Positions 44,841 to 54,047 of a DNA stretch of 64,000 bases are shown in pieces. Origin of the DNA: Acidimicrobiaceae bacterium (GTDB lineage Bacteria > Actinomycetota > Acidimicrobiia > Acidimicrobiales > Bog-793); NCBI GenBank assembly GCA_025464005.1, contig JAODBO010000139.1, forward strand, positions 1-64,000. Reading direction: 5' to 3'. The position numbers were made by a program, and so were the translations under genes. The notes under the pieces are model-generated. The model was not told the origin of the DNA, did no database searches, and saw nothing but the letters and a program-made list of their open reading frames with translations. Each line of letters starts with the position of its first letter. The first letter of the stretch is position 1.

Positions 44841-46027
44841 TGGCACCGATCACCATCGACAAGGTGACAAAGGTCTACCCGAACGGCTTCGAGGCTGTTC
44901 ACGAGCTCGACCTCGACGTCGCCGAGGGCGAGTTCATGGTGCTCGTCGGACCATCAGGCTGCGGCAAGACGACGGCGCTGCGGATGGTCGCGGGCCTAGA
45001 GGACATCAGCGACGGGACGCTGCGCATCGGCGACCGGGTCGTGAACGACGTCTCCTCGAAGGACCGCGACATAGCGATGGTCTTTCAGAATTACGCGCTC
45101 TACCCCCACATGACCGTCGGGGAGAACATCGGTTTCGCGCTGAAGCTGCGCAAGCTGCCGAAAGCGGAGATCAAGAGGAAGGTCAACGCTGCTGCGGCGA
45201 TCCTCGGCCTCACCGAATGGATCGACCGCAAGCCCGGTCAGCTCTCCGGCGGGCAGCGCCAGCGGGTGGCGATGGGCCGGGCGATCGTCCGCGAGCCCAG
45301 CGTGTTCCTCATGGACGAGCCGCTTTCCAACCTCGACGCGAAGCTCAGGGTCCAGATGCGGGCAGAGGTCGCCCGCATCCAGCGCCGTCTCGGCGTGGCG
45401 ACGCTCTACGTCACCCACGACCAGGTAGAGGCGATGACGATGGGGGACAGGGTCGCCGTGCTGCGGGCGGGTGTCCTGCAGCAGTGCGACAACCCCCAGG
45501 TGCTCTACGACAACCCGAAGAACCTGTTCGTGGCGGCCTTCATCGGCTCGCCCGCGATGAACCTGTTCGAGTCCACCCTCGCCGAGGGCGCGACCTCCGC
45601 ACTCGTCGGAAGCCAGCGGATCCAGCTGGGCGACGCCGTGCTCGCGGCCAAGCCGGGGTTGAAGGCCTACGCCAACAGCCCGGTCGTGCTCGGAATCAGG
45701 CCCGAGGACCTTCCGGTCGCCGGGGACGACGAGCCGATGCTGCCCGGTGCGACCGGTGTCCTCGAGGGCGACGTCGAGCTCGTGGAGGCGCTCGGCTCGG
45801 AGCTGCTCGTGCACTTCACGACCGACGCCCGGCGGGTCGAGGCCGAAGGAGCCAAGGAAGCGGACGCCGAGGGCCTGAACTCGGGGACGCTCGCACGCGG
45901 TGGCGAAGGAGTGGCACGCGTCGAGCCTCGGGCCCGGCTCGCCGCGGGGAGCAGGGCACGCTTCAACTTGAACCCGCTGCGGCTGCACTTCTTCGACGCC
46001 ACGACGGGTCAGGCCATCACCAGCTGA
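44840..46027 (+). CDS. MsmK/UgpC-type ABC transporter ATPase
   Basis: A 395-residue ATPase: Walker A GPSGCGKTT at 37-45, FQNYALYPHMTVGENIGF (Q loop), LSGGQRQRVAMGRA signature, LMDEPLSNLDAKLR Walker B and D loop, YVTHDQVEAM H loop. It has the C-terminal TOBE regulatory part of the MalK/MsmK group, interrupted by an Ala/Glu/Gly-rich insertion (about residues 332-372). It powers the two permeases. GGAGAA precedes the ATG, which overlaps the GH13 stop by one base. Having its own ATPase makes the operon self-contained. Confidence 0.93.
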   Translation: MAPITIDKVTKVYPNGFEAVHELDLDVAEGEFMVLVGPSGCGKTTALRMVAGLEDISDGTLRIGDRVVNDVSSKDRDIAMVFQNYALYPHMTVGENIGFALKLRKLPKAEIKRKVNAAAAILGLTEWIDRKPGQLSGGQRQRVAMGRAIVREPSVFLMDEPLSNLDAKLRVQMRAEVARIQRRLGVATLYVTHDQVEAMTMGDRVAVLRAGVLQQCDNPQVLYDNPKNLFVAAFIGSPAMNLFESTLAEGATSALVGSQRIQLGDAVLAAKPGLKAYANSPVVLGIRPEDLPVAGDDEPMLPGATGVLEGDVELVEALGSELLVHFTTDARRVEAEGAKEADAEGLNSGTLARGGEGVARVEPRARLAAGSRARFNLNPLRLHFFDATTGQAITS

Positions 46028-46692
46028 GCCGGACCGCACCTCGGGTCCGCACCGCACGACGCCGCCGGTACCGCCGGCGGCGCCTCACGGTCCTCGTAGC
46101 CGTCGGGCTCGCGGTGGGCGGTGGCCTGTACCTGGCCCGGTCCACCGGTCCGCAGCTCACCCCACTCCAGCAGCGCATCGTCGCGCTCGCGGACAGCCAG
46201 CTCGGCTACCACAGCGACCCGAGCAACACCTACTGCAACCGGTTCAGCGCCTACTGGCACGCCGGCGCCTCCGACTGCGGCAACGCGAACCTCGACGAGC
46301 CGTGGTGCGCCGACTTCGCCGCGTGGGTCTGGCGCCAGTCCGGCGTCCGGTTCACCTACGGGCAGTACGCGAGCGAGATCAACTCGGCCTCCGTGAGCTT
46401 CTACCGGTGGGCGCTGGCTCACGGGACCTGGCATCCGGCGGGCTCCGGCTACGTGCCACAGGTGGGCGACGTGGCGGTGTACGGGCTCGACCTGCCGGCG
46501 AACACCGCGCAGCACGTCGCAGTCGTGACGGGCTACGTGGCCGGCGACCGCGGGCCCGACGTCGTCAACGGCGACGGCGCGCGCACCGGCTTCAGCGTCG
46601 TCGAGCGGGGTACCGACCAGTACAAGGCAGATCTCCACGACAACGGCGGCATGATCGCCGGCTACGCGGCCGTCAGCCCGTCCCAACCGTAG
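46024..46692 (+). CDS. CHAP-domain protein at the end of the sugar operon
   Basis: A 222-residue exported protein. A very Arg-rich start (RTARRRRYRRRR) leads into a hydrophobic anchor (LTVLVAVGLAVGGGLYLA), then a CHAP amidase/peptidase domain: EPWCADFAAWVWRQSG with Cys95, and NTAQHVAVVTGY with His164. Such enzymes cleave peptidoglycan peptides. No ATG, GTG or TTG precedes the anchor; the frame would begin with CTG at 46024, overlapping the ATPase stop as CTGA, or with GTG at 46114, which loses most of the anchor. The CTG start is inference. Confidence 0.7.
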   Translation: MSRTAPRVRTARRRRYRRRRLTVLVAVGLAVGGGLYLARSTGPQLTPLQQRIVALADSQLGYHSDPSNTYCNRFSAYWHAGASDCGNANLDEPWCADFAAWVWRQSGVRFTYGQYASEINSASVSFYRWALAHGTWHPAGSGYVPQVGDVAVYGLDLPANTAQHVAVVTGYVAGDRGPDVVNGDGARTGFSVVERGTDQYKADLHDNGGMIAGYAAVSPSQP

Positions 46693-46830
46693 GAGCGCCC
46701 TGCGAAAGCTGCCGTGGCGAAGTATTGGGCCTCAGCTGGGGGGCGCCTTACCGCCCCTTAACCCGCCGCGGCCCATAGTGGTCGTGGAAGGAGGAGGAAG
46801 GCGCCGGGCATATGCCCAGCAAGTCCGAAG

Positions 46831-47019
46831 GTGCCCTTCCGCACTCGCATGCAGCTCGCATGGCTCTGGATACCCATCGCACTGGTCGTTACAGCCCTCA
46901 TCGTCGGCTCCCTTCTCCTGATGTCCGTGATCGAGCATCACTGGCACCAGCGTGAGCAGCTCGAGCTCGACGCCGAGCGTTCGTTGCCTGCCAACCGGGA
47001 CCGCCGCGCGGCCGCCTAG
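46831..47019 (+). CDS. Small single-pass membrane protein
   Basis: A 62-residue (or 56-residue from ATG 46849) protein with one helix, LAWLWIPIALVVTALIVGSLLLMSVIE would-be span at about residues 9-35 (key part IPIALVVTALIVGSLLLM), followed by a charged cytoplasmic tail rich in His, Glu and Arg. No family is recognised. A strong hairpin terminator begins 41 bp after the stop, which supports a transcribed gene here. Confidence 0.45.
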   Translation: MPFRTRMQLAWLWIPIALVVTALIVGSLLLMSVIEHHWHQREQLELDAERSLPANRDRRAAA

Positions 47020-47059
47020 GCGCTGCGAAGGTCGAGGGACGGCGCTGTCCCTCGTGCGC

Positions 47060-47097
47060 CCGGCCCCGCGCGCCGCCCCACCGGCGCGCGGGGCCGG
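47060..47097 (+). terminator. Strong GC hairpin
   Basis: CCGGCCCCGCGCGCC (47060-47074) is perfectly complementary to GGCGCGCGGGGCCGG (47083-47097) around an 8-base loop. A short TCACTTTCAC follows. It probably ends transcription from the small membrane gene upstream. Confidence 0.7.
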
Positions 47098-47229
47098 TCA
47101 CTTTCACATCCGTGCCCCGTAGCCTCGCCGCGACCCGGCGAAGCGCACGGCGTCTCGACGCTACGCTTGGCGCGCCGCGAGCCGTCTCGACGGCCGCGGA
47201 CCCACAGTGACGCCGGCGGGAGAGTCCAG

Positions 47230-47967
47230 GTGCGCTACGAGCGGAGCAGCCAAGGCGTCGAGAGCTCGCCGCGGGCACGGCCGACGCGGCGCCTCGTCGT
47301 CGCCGGGTCGGCAGTCGTTCTCGCTGGCGCCGCACTCGGCGGGCTGCTCGTGTCCGCCAGTCCGAGTGGCAGCCGGCCCGTCGCGTCGGCAACCTCGCAC
47401 GGTCTCGAGAACGTCGTGCTCGAGGCGCTCGTGGTCCAAGACGACCTCGGCGCCCCGACGCCGCCCGGCGTCACCGGCGCGAGCTGGGCCCTGCACTCGC
47501 TCCCTGCGAGGCCACGTGGCGTCATCTCCTCCTTCGCCATACCGACGTACCAGTGGGTGCGATCGGGGGCGGTCCAGCTCCTCGACCGTAAGTCCGGCGC
47601 AGCGCTCCTGGCAGCGGACCGGCGCGATGTCGCCTTGGTCGCGGCCGGCTCGCTGCGGTCCCAGTTCGACTCCCAGCTCGCCTCGATCGTGCAGGGAGAA
47701 GAGCGATCGTCGGCGTCGCTCTCCGCGCCCGGAGGGGCGCGGCTCGTGCGCTGGTACAGCGTCGCGGTCCACGGCGACCGAGCGACCGTCGACGGCATGC
47801 TCGAGAACTGGGACGAGCAGGTCACCGTGACGGGGTCGGCCGGCCACCGCCGGCTCCGTTCGAGCATCCAGTGGAGCGAGATCGAGGCGCTCGCGAGCCT
47901 CCAGCGCACGAGCGCGGGATGGCGCGTCACCTCGCTCGACGAGAAGCCGTTCCAGCAGGCGACGTGA
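47230..47967 (+). CDS. Membrane-anchored or secreted protein of unknown function
   Basis: A 245-residue protein. After about 20 charged residues there is one hydrophobic segment (LVVAGSAVVLAGAALGGLLV), then an Ala/Ser-rich outside domain with VRWYSVAVHGDRATVDGMLE and WSEIEALASLQRTSAGWRVT. The C-terminal part resembles the NTF2-like accessory folds found in actinobacterial cell-surface proteins, but this is only shape similarity. The GTG at 47230 is preferred. Convergent with the GMC oxidoreductase gene, 8 bp apart. Confidence 0.6.
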   Translation: MRYERSSQGVESSPRARPTRRLVVAGSAVVLAGAALGGLLVSASPSGSRPVASATSHGLENVVLEALVVQDDLGAPTPPGVTGASWALHSLPARPRGVISSFAIPTYQWVRSGAVQLLDRKSGAALLAADRRDVALVAAGSLRSQFDSQLASIVQGEERSSASLSAPGGARLVRWYSVAVHGDRATVDGMLENWDEQVTVTGSAGHRRLRSSIQWSEIEALASLQRTSAGWRVTSLDEKPFQQAT

Positions 47968-47974
47968 TCGGCGG

Positions 47975-49606
47975 TCAGCGCTCTGCCAGCACGAGGTCCG
48001 CTCCGCGTTCCGCGATCATCACCGTCGGCGCATGAGTGTGGCCCCGGACGATCCGCGGCATTACCGAGGCGTCGATGACGCGCAGCGCTGCGACGCCGCG
48101 CACCCGCAGCTCCGGGTCGACGACCGACGAGCTGTCACGGCCCATGCGACACGTCCCGACCGGGTGATAGAGCGTCTGCGCGAAATCCCGCACGGACGAT
48201 TCGACGAGCGCGTCACCGGCGAGTCCCCGGGGCTGGACGACCGAACCGAGCTCGTCGGCCAGCGCCGGAGCCGCGAGGATCCTCGCGCAGTGCCGGACCC
48301 CCGCCGACAGCGTCGCGTGGTCGGCTCCTTGTGCATCGCTCAAGTACCTCGGATCGACGACGGCTGCAACCGACGGATCGGGCGAGGCCAGCCGGACCTG
48401 CCCGGTGCTCTTCGGCGTGAGCAGGACCGCAGCGAGCGTCACGCCGTGGACGCGCGGCAAAGTGAGCCCCTCGTCGAGGAAGAGCGCCGGTACGAAGCCG
48501 AGCTCGAGGTCCGGGGCGTCCAGCGAGGGGTCGCTGCGCACGAGGCCGTAGCCCTCGAGGATGCTCGAGGTGAGCATCCCCCTGCGCCTAAGCAGATAGC
48601 GCAGGATCTCGCGGGCGGACTCGGCCCGCGCGAGCGTGACCGGTCGGAGCGATTCGACGGCAATCCCCGCGGCGAGATGGTCTTGCAGGTTCTTCCCGAC
48701 CTCCGGGGCGTCGAACACCGGGCGCACCCCGACGGCCGCCACGTCGGTGGCGGGTCCGATGCCGGAGCACATGAGGAGCTGGGGCGAGCCGACGGCACCC
48801 GCCGCTAGCAGCACCTCGCGGCGGGCGAGGGCCGTCGAGAGCGAACGCCCCCGCCGGTAGCGGACGCCGGTGGCGCGCCCGTCCTCCACGACCACGGCGA
48901 GGCAGTGCGAACCCGTCCTGACGACGAGGTTGGACCGCTTCCTCGCACGGTGGAGGTAGGCGTCCGCAGCACTCACCCGCCGGCCGCGCGACTGCGTGAC
49001 GAGCGTCTCGCCGACGCCTTCAGCCTGCCCGGCGTTCGGGGCGGGCGCCAGGGCGACGCCGCACTGGCGCGCCGCCTCGATCCACGCGCGGGTGAGCGGG
49101 TTGGGGTCGCGCAGCCTACGGATGGAGGTGGGCCCACCCCGGCCGAGGTCGCCGTCGCCGTCCGCGTCCTCGACGTCCTCCATGCGGGCGAAGTACGAGA
49201 GCGTCGATGCGTACGACCAACCGGGTCCCGCGGTCTCCGCCCAGCCGTCGTAGTCGGCGGCCGTGCCGCGCACCCACATCATGGCGTTGAGGGAGGACGA
49301 GCCTCCGAGCACCTTCCCCCGTGGCCAGTAGACGCTCCGGCCACCGAGCCCGGGTTGCGCGACGGTCTGGTAGTCCCAGTCGAGGCTCCCCTTGAACAGC
49401 TTGGGGAACGCCGCCGGGATGTGGACGAGCGGGTTGGTGTCGCGCGGCCCGGCCTCAATGAGCAGCACACGTGACCGGCCGTCCTCGCTGAGCCGAGCGG
49501 CGAGCACGCACCCGGCTGACCCCGCTCCGACGACGACGTAGTCGAAAGCGTCGACCGGGTCGCCGGTGCTGTCTGCGCGAGCTGGCCCGTGTCGCTCGTC
49601 CCCCAT
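47975..49606 (-). CDS. GMC-family FAD oxidoreductase (choline dehydrogenase-like)
   Basis: A 543-residue flavoprotein with the FAD motif GAGSAG at 27-32, YWPRGKVLGGSSSLNAMMWVRG (GMC signature 1), AAGAVGSPQLLMCSGIGP (signature 2) and the active-site end LYHPVGTCRMG...IVRGHTHAPTVM. It oxidises primary alcohols such as choline, polyethylene glycol or aliphatic alcohols; the substrate is unknown. There is no betaine-aldehyde dehydrogenase neighbour, so glycine-betaine synthesis is not supported. It is divergent from the yjbQ gene. Confidence 0.88.
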   Translation of the reverse strand: MGDERHGPARADSTGDPVDAFDYVVVGAGSAGCVLAARLSEDGRSRVLLIEAGPRDTNPLVHIPAAFPKLFKGSLDWDYQTVAQPGLGGRSVYWPRGKVLGGSSSLNAMMWVRGTAADYDGWAETAGPGWSYASTLSYFARMEDVEDADGDGDLGRGGPTSIRRLRDPNPLTRAWIEAARQCGVALAPAPNAGQAEGVGETLVTQSRGRRVSAADAYLHRARKRSNLVVRTGSHCLAVVVEDGRATGVRYRRGRSLSTALARREVLLAAGAVGSPQLLMCSGIGPATDVAAVGVRPVFDAPEVGKNLQDHLAAGIAVESLRPVTLARAESAREILRYLLRRRGMLTSSILEGYGLVRSDPSLDAPDLELGFVPALFLDEGLTLPRVHGVTLAAVLLTPKSTGQVRLASPDPSVAAVVDPRYLSDAQGADHATLSAGVRHCARILAAPALADELGSVVQPRGLAGDALVESSVRDFAQTLYHPVGTCRMGRDSSSVVDPELRVRGVAALRVIDASVMPRIVRGHTHAPTVMIAERGADLVLAER

Positions 49607-49647
49607 GGCAACAGGTTCGCATCTCGCACCCCGACGCGTACGCTCCT

Positions 49648-50058
49648 GTGGTGGACACCGTCGAGATCGTCGTGCGCACCGGCACCCGAAGGACCGTGGA
49701 CCTGACCGACGAGGTCGCCGCCTACTGCGCCGGCAGAGGCGACGGCCTGTGCCACGTCTTCGTCCCGCACGCGACCGCGGGGCTGGCGCTCATCGAGACC
49801 GGGGCCGGTTCGGACGACGACCTCCTCGAGGCCGTCGACCGCTTGCTGCCTCGCGACGACCGCTACCGACACCGCCACGGGTCGCGCGGTCACGGCGCCG
49901 ACCACGTCCTGCCGGCCTTCATCTCGCCGTCGCTCGTCCTCGCCGTCCACGGCGGCCGACCCCTGCTCGGGACGTGGCAGTCGGTCGTCCTCGTCGACAC
50001 CAACCTCGACAATCCCGAGCGCCGCGTCCTGCTCAGCTTCCTCGGGCAAGTGCCCTGA
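49648..50058 (+). CDS. YjbQ family (UPF0047) protein
   Basis: A 136-residue protein of the UPF0047/YjbQ fold: CHVFVPHATAGLALIETGAG contains the conserved His, RHRHGSRGHGADHVLPAFIS and GGRPLLGTWQSVVLVDTN complete the pattern. The family has low thiamine-phosphate synthase activity in E. coli when overproduced, but its natural role is unclear. GTG at 49648 or 49651 starts it. Probably a single gene or cotranscribed with the next flavoprotein. Confidence 0.88.
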   Translation: MVDTVEIVVRTGTRRTVDLTDEVAAYCAGRGDGLCHVFVPHATAGLALIETGAGSDDDLLEAVDRLLPRDDRYRHRHGSRGHGADHVLPAFISPSLVLAVHGGRPLLGTWQSVVLVDTNLDNPERRVLLSFLGQVP

Positions 50059-50104
50059 CCTCGACAGTTACGGCGAACTTCGACGACCAACTAGCCTCGC
50101 CCTC

Positions 50105-51484
50105 GTGTCCGTGCACTTCGTGATCGTCGGTGGCGGCCCAGCCGGCGTCGAGGCCGCGTCGACGGCGTCGCGTCTCGGCGCGTCGGTGACCCTCGTCGAG
50201 CGCGACGTCGTCGGGGGAGCCGCCAATCTCTGGGACTGCATCCCCTCGAAGGCGATGATCGCCACGGGCGGCGCGATCGCGCTGACCCGCCGGTCGACCT
50301 CGCTCGGCATCTCGCTCGCCGCGGCGTCGCCCGACCTCGACGCGCTGTGCGAGCGGGTGCGCTCGATCTCGGAGCGCCTCTCCAGCTCGACGAAGCGCCA
50401 GCTGGAGAGCCAGGGAGTGCGAGTGGTCCACGGGAGCGCCAAGCTCGTGGGCCCACACAAGGTGCAGGTGTCGCCCTACCAGGCGGACGGCCACCAGGTC
50501 GACCCGTTCGTCGCCGAGGCCGACGCGATCCTCCTCGCCACCGGCTCGACCCCGCGCGTCCCCGAGTGGGCGGGCGTCGATGGCGATCGCATACTCGTGA
50601 CCCGGCAGGCCTACCCGCCGCCGACGATCCCGGAGCACCTCGTCGTGGTGGGCTCCGGTGTCACCGGCGTGGAGTTCGTCCACATGTTCCGCTCCCTCGG
50701 CTCCCGGGTCACCCTCATCGTCTCGCGACAACAGGTGCTCCCCATGAAGGACCCCGAGGTGGCCGCGGCGCTCGAGTCGGACTTCCTGGACAGTGGCGTC
50801 ACGCTGGTCAAGGGCGCCCGCGCGGTGGCCATGAAGCGCTCGGGCGACGAGGTCGCAGTGATGTGCGAGGACGGGAGGTCGATCGTCGGCTCGCACGCGC
50901 TGCTCGCGATCGGCTCCATCCCCTCCTCGGCGGGTCTCGGCCTCGACCTCGCGGGAGTCGAGACGAACGACGGCGGCTACGTGCCGATCAACCACCACTG
51001 CCAGTCCAACGTGCCTCACGTCTACGCCGCGGGTGATCTCTCCGGGCGCCTCCCGCTCGCCTCGGTGGCGGCGATGCAGGGTCGCAAGGTTGCCGAGCAC
51101 GTGATGGGCCTCCACACCCGTGACCACCGCCATCTCGACTACGACAAGGCCGCGTCGGCGATTTTCACCGAGCCCGAGATCGCCGACGTCGGCCTCGCGG
51201 AGGCGGAGGCCTTCGCGCTCGGCCGCAAGATCCGCGTCACCAAGGTCCCCTTCGCCGTGAACGCGAAAGCGATGATCGACGGCGACCCACGCGGCTTCGT
51301 GAAGCTCGTCTCCGACCCGTCGACCGGTGTGGTCCTCGGCGGCTCGATCGTCGGCGCGCACGCCGCCGAGCTCATCAGCGTCATCGCCGTCGCGGTGACC
51401 GCCCACCTACGAGTCGACGACCTCGCCGAGACCGTCTTTGTTCACCCGGCACTGGCCGAGGCGCTGTCGGCGGCGGCCGAGTAG
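50105..51484 (+). CDS. NAD(P)H dehydrogenase of the LpdA type, one active-site cysteine missing
   Basis: A 459-residue pyridine nucleotide-disulfide oxidoreductase-fold flavoprotein: FAD site VGGGPAG, NAD(P) site VVGSGVTGVEF, second FAD motif VYAAGDLSG and dimer end VHPALAEALS. The disulfide motif is GGAANLWDCIPSK, so only C45 is present and A40 replaces the first cysteine. The same loss is known in Mycobacterium LpdA (Rv3303c), a quinone-reducing enzyme rather than a lipoamide dehydrogenase. No pyruvate or oxoglutarate dehydrogenase genes are near, which fits. Confidence 0.85.
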   Translation: MSVHFVIVGGGPAGVEAASTASRLGASVTLVERDVVGGAANLWDCIPSKAMIATGGAIALTRRSTSLGISLAAASPDLDALCERVRSISERLSSSTKRQLESQGVRVVHGSAKLVGPHKVQVSPYQADGHQVDPFVAEADAILLATGSTPRVPEWAGVDGDRILVTRQAYPPPTIPEHLVVVGSGVTGVEFVHMFRSLGSRVTLIVSRQQVLPMKDPEVAAALESDFLDSGVTLVKGARAVAMKRSGDEVAVMCEDGRSIVGSHALLAIGSIPSSAGLGLDLAGVETNDGGYVPINHHCQSNVPHVYAAGDLSGRLPLASVAAMQGRKVAEHVMGLHTRDHRHLDYDKAASAIFTEPEIADVGLAEAEAFALGRKIRVTKVPFAVNAKAMIDGDPRGFVKLVSDPSTGVVLGGSIVGAHAAELISVIAVAVTAHLRVDDLAETVFVHPALAEALSAAAE

Positions 51485-51507
51485 CAGCCCTCAGGAATCG
51501 GCGGAGC

Positions 51508-52680
51508 TCAGCCGCACAGCTTTCCCTGCCGCCAGACCGCTGCGACGAGCTGCACGCCCGGCCGGTAGGCGAGATGGACGTGTGACGGGGCACGGAGCAG
51601 GACGAAGTCGGCGCGAGCTCCGACGGCGAGGTTCCCGATGTCGTCCCGGCGAAGTGCCTCGGCGCCTCCCTTGGTCGCCGACCAGAGCGCCTCGTCAGGG
51701 CTCATGCGCATCTCACGGACTGCGAGCGCGATGCACAACGGCATGCTCGTCGTGAAGCTCGAGCCCGGATTGCAGTCGCTCGCGAGGGCGACGGTGACCC
51801 CCGCGGCGAGCAGCCGGCGGGCATCGGGGTAGGGGGAGCGAGTCGAGAACTCGGCCGCGGGAAGCAAGGTGGCCACGGTGCTGCTCGAAGCGAGGGCGTC
51901 GACGTCGGAGTCGCTCAGATAGCTGCAGTGGTCGGCAGATGCGGCGCCGACGGCGACGGCGACTTCGACGCCGGGGCCGGGTCCGAGCTGGTTGGCATGG
52001 ATCCTCGGTATGAGGCCCCTGCTGGCTCCGGCCTCGAGGACGTGTCTCGACTGGTCGCGGTCGAAGGCTCCTCGGTCGCAGAAGACGTCGACCCATCTCG
52101 CGAACGGTGCGCACGCGTCGAGCATCTCGCCACAGACGAGCTCGACGTAGTCGTCGGCACGTCCGGCGAACTCCGGTGGAACGAGGTGCGCTCCGAGGTA
52201 GGTGACCTCGTCGGTCGCGGACGACGCGATCTGCAGGCTCCGCGCCTCGTCGAAGGCGGTGAGGCCGTAGCCGGACTTGCACTCGATCGTCGTCGTGCCG
52301 CTGGCCAGTGCTTCGGCGACGAGGGCGCGGAGGTTCGCGCCGAGCGAGGGCTCGTCGGCAGCTCTCGTGGCGGCGACCGTCGAGGCGATGCCGCCGGCCG
52401 AGTACGCCTTTCCGGCCATACGAGCGGCGAACTCGCCCGTGCGGTCGCCGGCGAACACGAGGTGGGCATGGCTGTCGACGAACCCCGGGATCACGGCTCG
52501 ACCCTCGGCGTCGACGCGCTCGTCCGTCCCCTCCGGCTGGTCGTCCCGCGGCCCGAACCACACGACGCGGCCCGAGTCGACGACGAGCGCCGCGTCGCGG
52601 ACCACGCCGGTCGCCCCGGCACCCGCGTCGGGGTCGTTGGTGAGAAGCGTCCCGATGTTGTCCACGACGAGCGAGGTCAT
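51508..52680 (-). CDS. hutI: Imidazolonepropionase
   Basis: A 390-residue amidohydrolase that opens imidazolonepropionate to N-formimidoyl-glutamate, step 3 of histidine breakdown. The HutI pattern is visible: [14 protein letters not shown] (metal histidines), [31 protein letters not shown] and [11 protein letters not shown]. Its ATG overlaps the hutF stop (ATGA). It is the last gene of the operon. Confidence 0.95.
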   Translation of the reverse strand: MTSLVVDNIGTLLTNDPDAGAGATGVVRDAALVVDSGRVVWFGPRDDQPEGTDERVDAEGRAVIPGFVDSHAHLVFAGDRTGEFAARMAGKAYSAGGIASTVAATRAADEPSLGANLRALVAEALASGTTTIECKSGYGLTAFDEARSLQIASSATDEVTYLGAHLVPPEFAGRADDYVELVCGEMLDACAPFARWVDVFCDRGAFDRDQSRHVLEAGASRGLIPRIHANQLGPGPGVEVAVAVGAASADHCSYLSDSDVDALASSSTVATLLPAAEFSTRSPYPDARRLLAAGVTVALASDCNPGSSFTTSMPLCIALAVREMRMSPDEALWSATKGGAEALRRDDIGNLAVGARADFVLLRAPSHVHLAYRPGVQLVAAVWRQGKLCG

Positions 52681-54047
52681 CTCTCGACCACGCTCGAGAT
52701 CGCCGCGCCGAGCGCGGCCGACACGTCGCCGACGAGGCGGTGCCGACCTTGTGAGACGACGACCCGCCCGGCGACGACGACGTCGGTCACGTCCGGCGCG
52801 GACCCCGCGAAGACGACGTGCTCGACGAACGATCTCGGCGTCGCGCCTGCGAGGCGTGGGGAGTCGAGTGTGACCGTCACGAGGTCGGCCACCGACCCCG
52901 GCGCGATGCGGCCGCAGTCGGGCCAGCCGATCGCCTCGTGGCCGGCCGAGGTCGCCGCCACGAGCAGCTCCGGGGCAGACCAGTGGCCGCGCCGGCCCGA
53001 GACCAGCCGCTCGTCGAGCTCGAGTCCGCGCATCTCCTCGAAAGCGTCGATGACGGCGTGGCTGTCGGAGCCGAGCGATATCGGCGCTCCGGCCTCGGCG
53101 AGGAGCCGTGCTGGGCCCACACCGTCCGCGAGGTCCCGCTCGGTCGTCGGGCACATGCAGACCCCGGTGCCGCTCGACGCGAGCAGTTCGACGTCCTTAC
53201 CGGAGAGATGTGTGCCATGCACGGCAACGGCGGTCGGTCCGAGCGCGCCGGACCCGCCGAGCACCGCGGCGGGCGTGGCGCCGTAGGCGGCGATCGCCGT
53301 CTCGTTCTCGGAGACCTGCTCGGAGAGGTGGAAGTGGAGCGGGAGGTCGTTGCTCGCCGCGGCGTGAGCCACGAGCCGCGCGGCGGCCGGCGGCACGGCC
53401 CGCACGGAGTGGATGGCCGCGCCGAGCCGAGCCCCCGCGCCGAGGTGCAGGCCGGCGACCCGCTCGGCCCACGCCTCGGCGCCGGCATCGGCGAAGCGGA
53501 GCTGGGGACCCTCGGCCGGCCGTCCCGGCGCGCTCTCGAGGTAGCACGTGTCGAGCAGTGTGATCCGGATGCCGGCCTCGCACGCCGCGGCGACGAGCGC
53601 CGCGCCCATCTCGTTCGCGTCCGCGTACGGGGCGCCGCCGGGCTGGTGGTGGAGGTAGTGGAACTCGCCGACCGACGTGAACCCCGCGAGGGTCATCTCG
53701 GCGTAGGTCGCGCGCGCCAACGCGTAGTAGCTCTCCGGCGAGAGCGCGGCCGCGACGCGATACATCTGCTCGCGCCACGACCAGAAGGTCCCCCCACCGC
53801 GCTGGGTGCGGCCGCGAAGCGCTCGGTGGAAGGCGTGCGAGTGCACGTTCGCGAAGCCGGGAAGGGTGACGCCCGCGAGGTGAACGGCTTCTCGCGGCTC
53901 TCTCGCCCCGGCCTCGACCGCGGTGATCCTGCCGTCGTGGACCGAGACGAGAACGGCCTTTGCGGTCGCGTCGCCCCCGAGCCAGGCGTGGTCGCAGAAG
54001 TACGTGGTCAGATCGGCCGCCTGTCCGCTCACCGGCCCGCGAGTCAC
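52677..54047 (-). CDS. hutF: Formimidoylglutamate deiminase
   Basis: A 456-residue amidohydrolase that converts N-formimidoyl-glutamate to N-formylglutamate and ammonia. It has [39 protein letters not shown] and [12 protein letters not shown], hallmark segments of HutF, and [11 protein letters not shown]. The GTG at 54047 overlaps the stop of the amidohydrolase gene (GTGA). HutF shows that this operon uses the five-step route via formylglutamate and so needs a deformylase, for which no HutG is seen. Confidence 0.94.
   Translation of the reverse strand: MTRGPVSGQAADLTTYFCDHAWLGGDATAKAVLVSVHDGRITAVEAGAREPREAVHLAGVTLPGFANVHSHAFHRALRGRTQRGGGTFWSWREQMYRVAAALSPESYYALARATYAEMTLAGFTSVGEFHYLHHQPGGAPYADANEMGAALVAAACEAGIRITLLDTCYLESAPGRPAEGPQLRFADAGAEAWAERVAGLHLGAGARLGAAIHSVRAVPPAAARLVAHAAASNDLPLHFHLSEQVSENETAIAAYGATPAAVLGGSGALGPTAVAVHGTHLSGKDVELLASSGTGVCMCPTTERDLADGVGPARLLAEAGAPISLGSDSHAVIDAFEEMRGLELDERLVSGRRGHWSAPELLVAATSAGHEAIGWPDCGRIAPGSVADLVTVTLDSPRLAGATPRSFVEHVVFAGSAPDVTDVVVAGRVVVSQGRHRLVGDVSAALGAAISSVVER

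Noticed and set aside
47975..49606. Glycine-betaine synthesis by choline dehydrogenase
   Set aside because: The GMC enzyme stands alone, without a betaine-aldehyde dehydrogenase, BetI or choline transporter gene.
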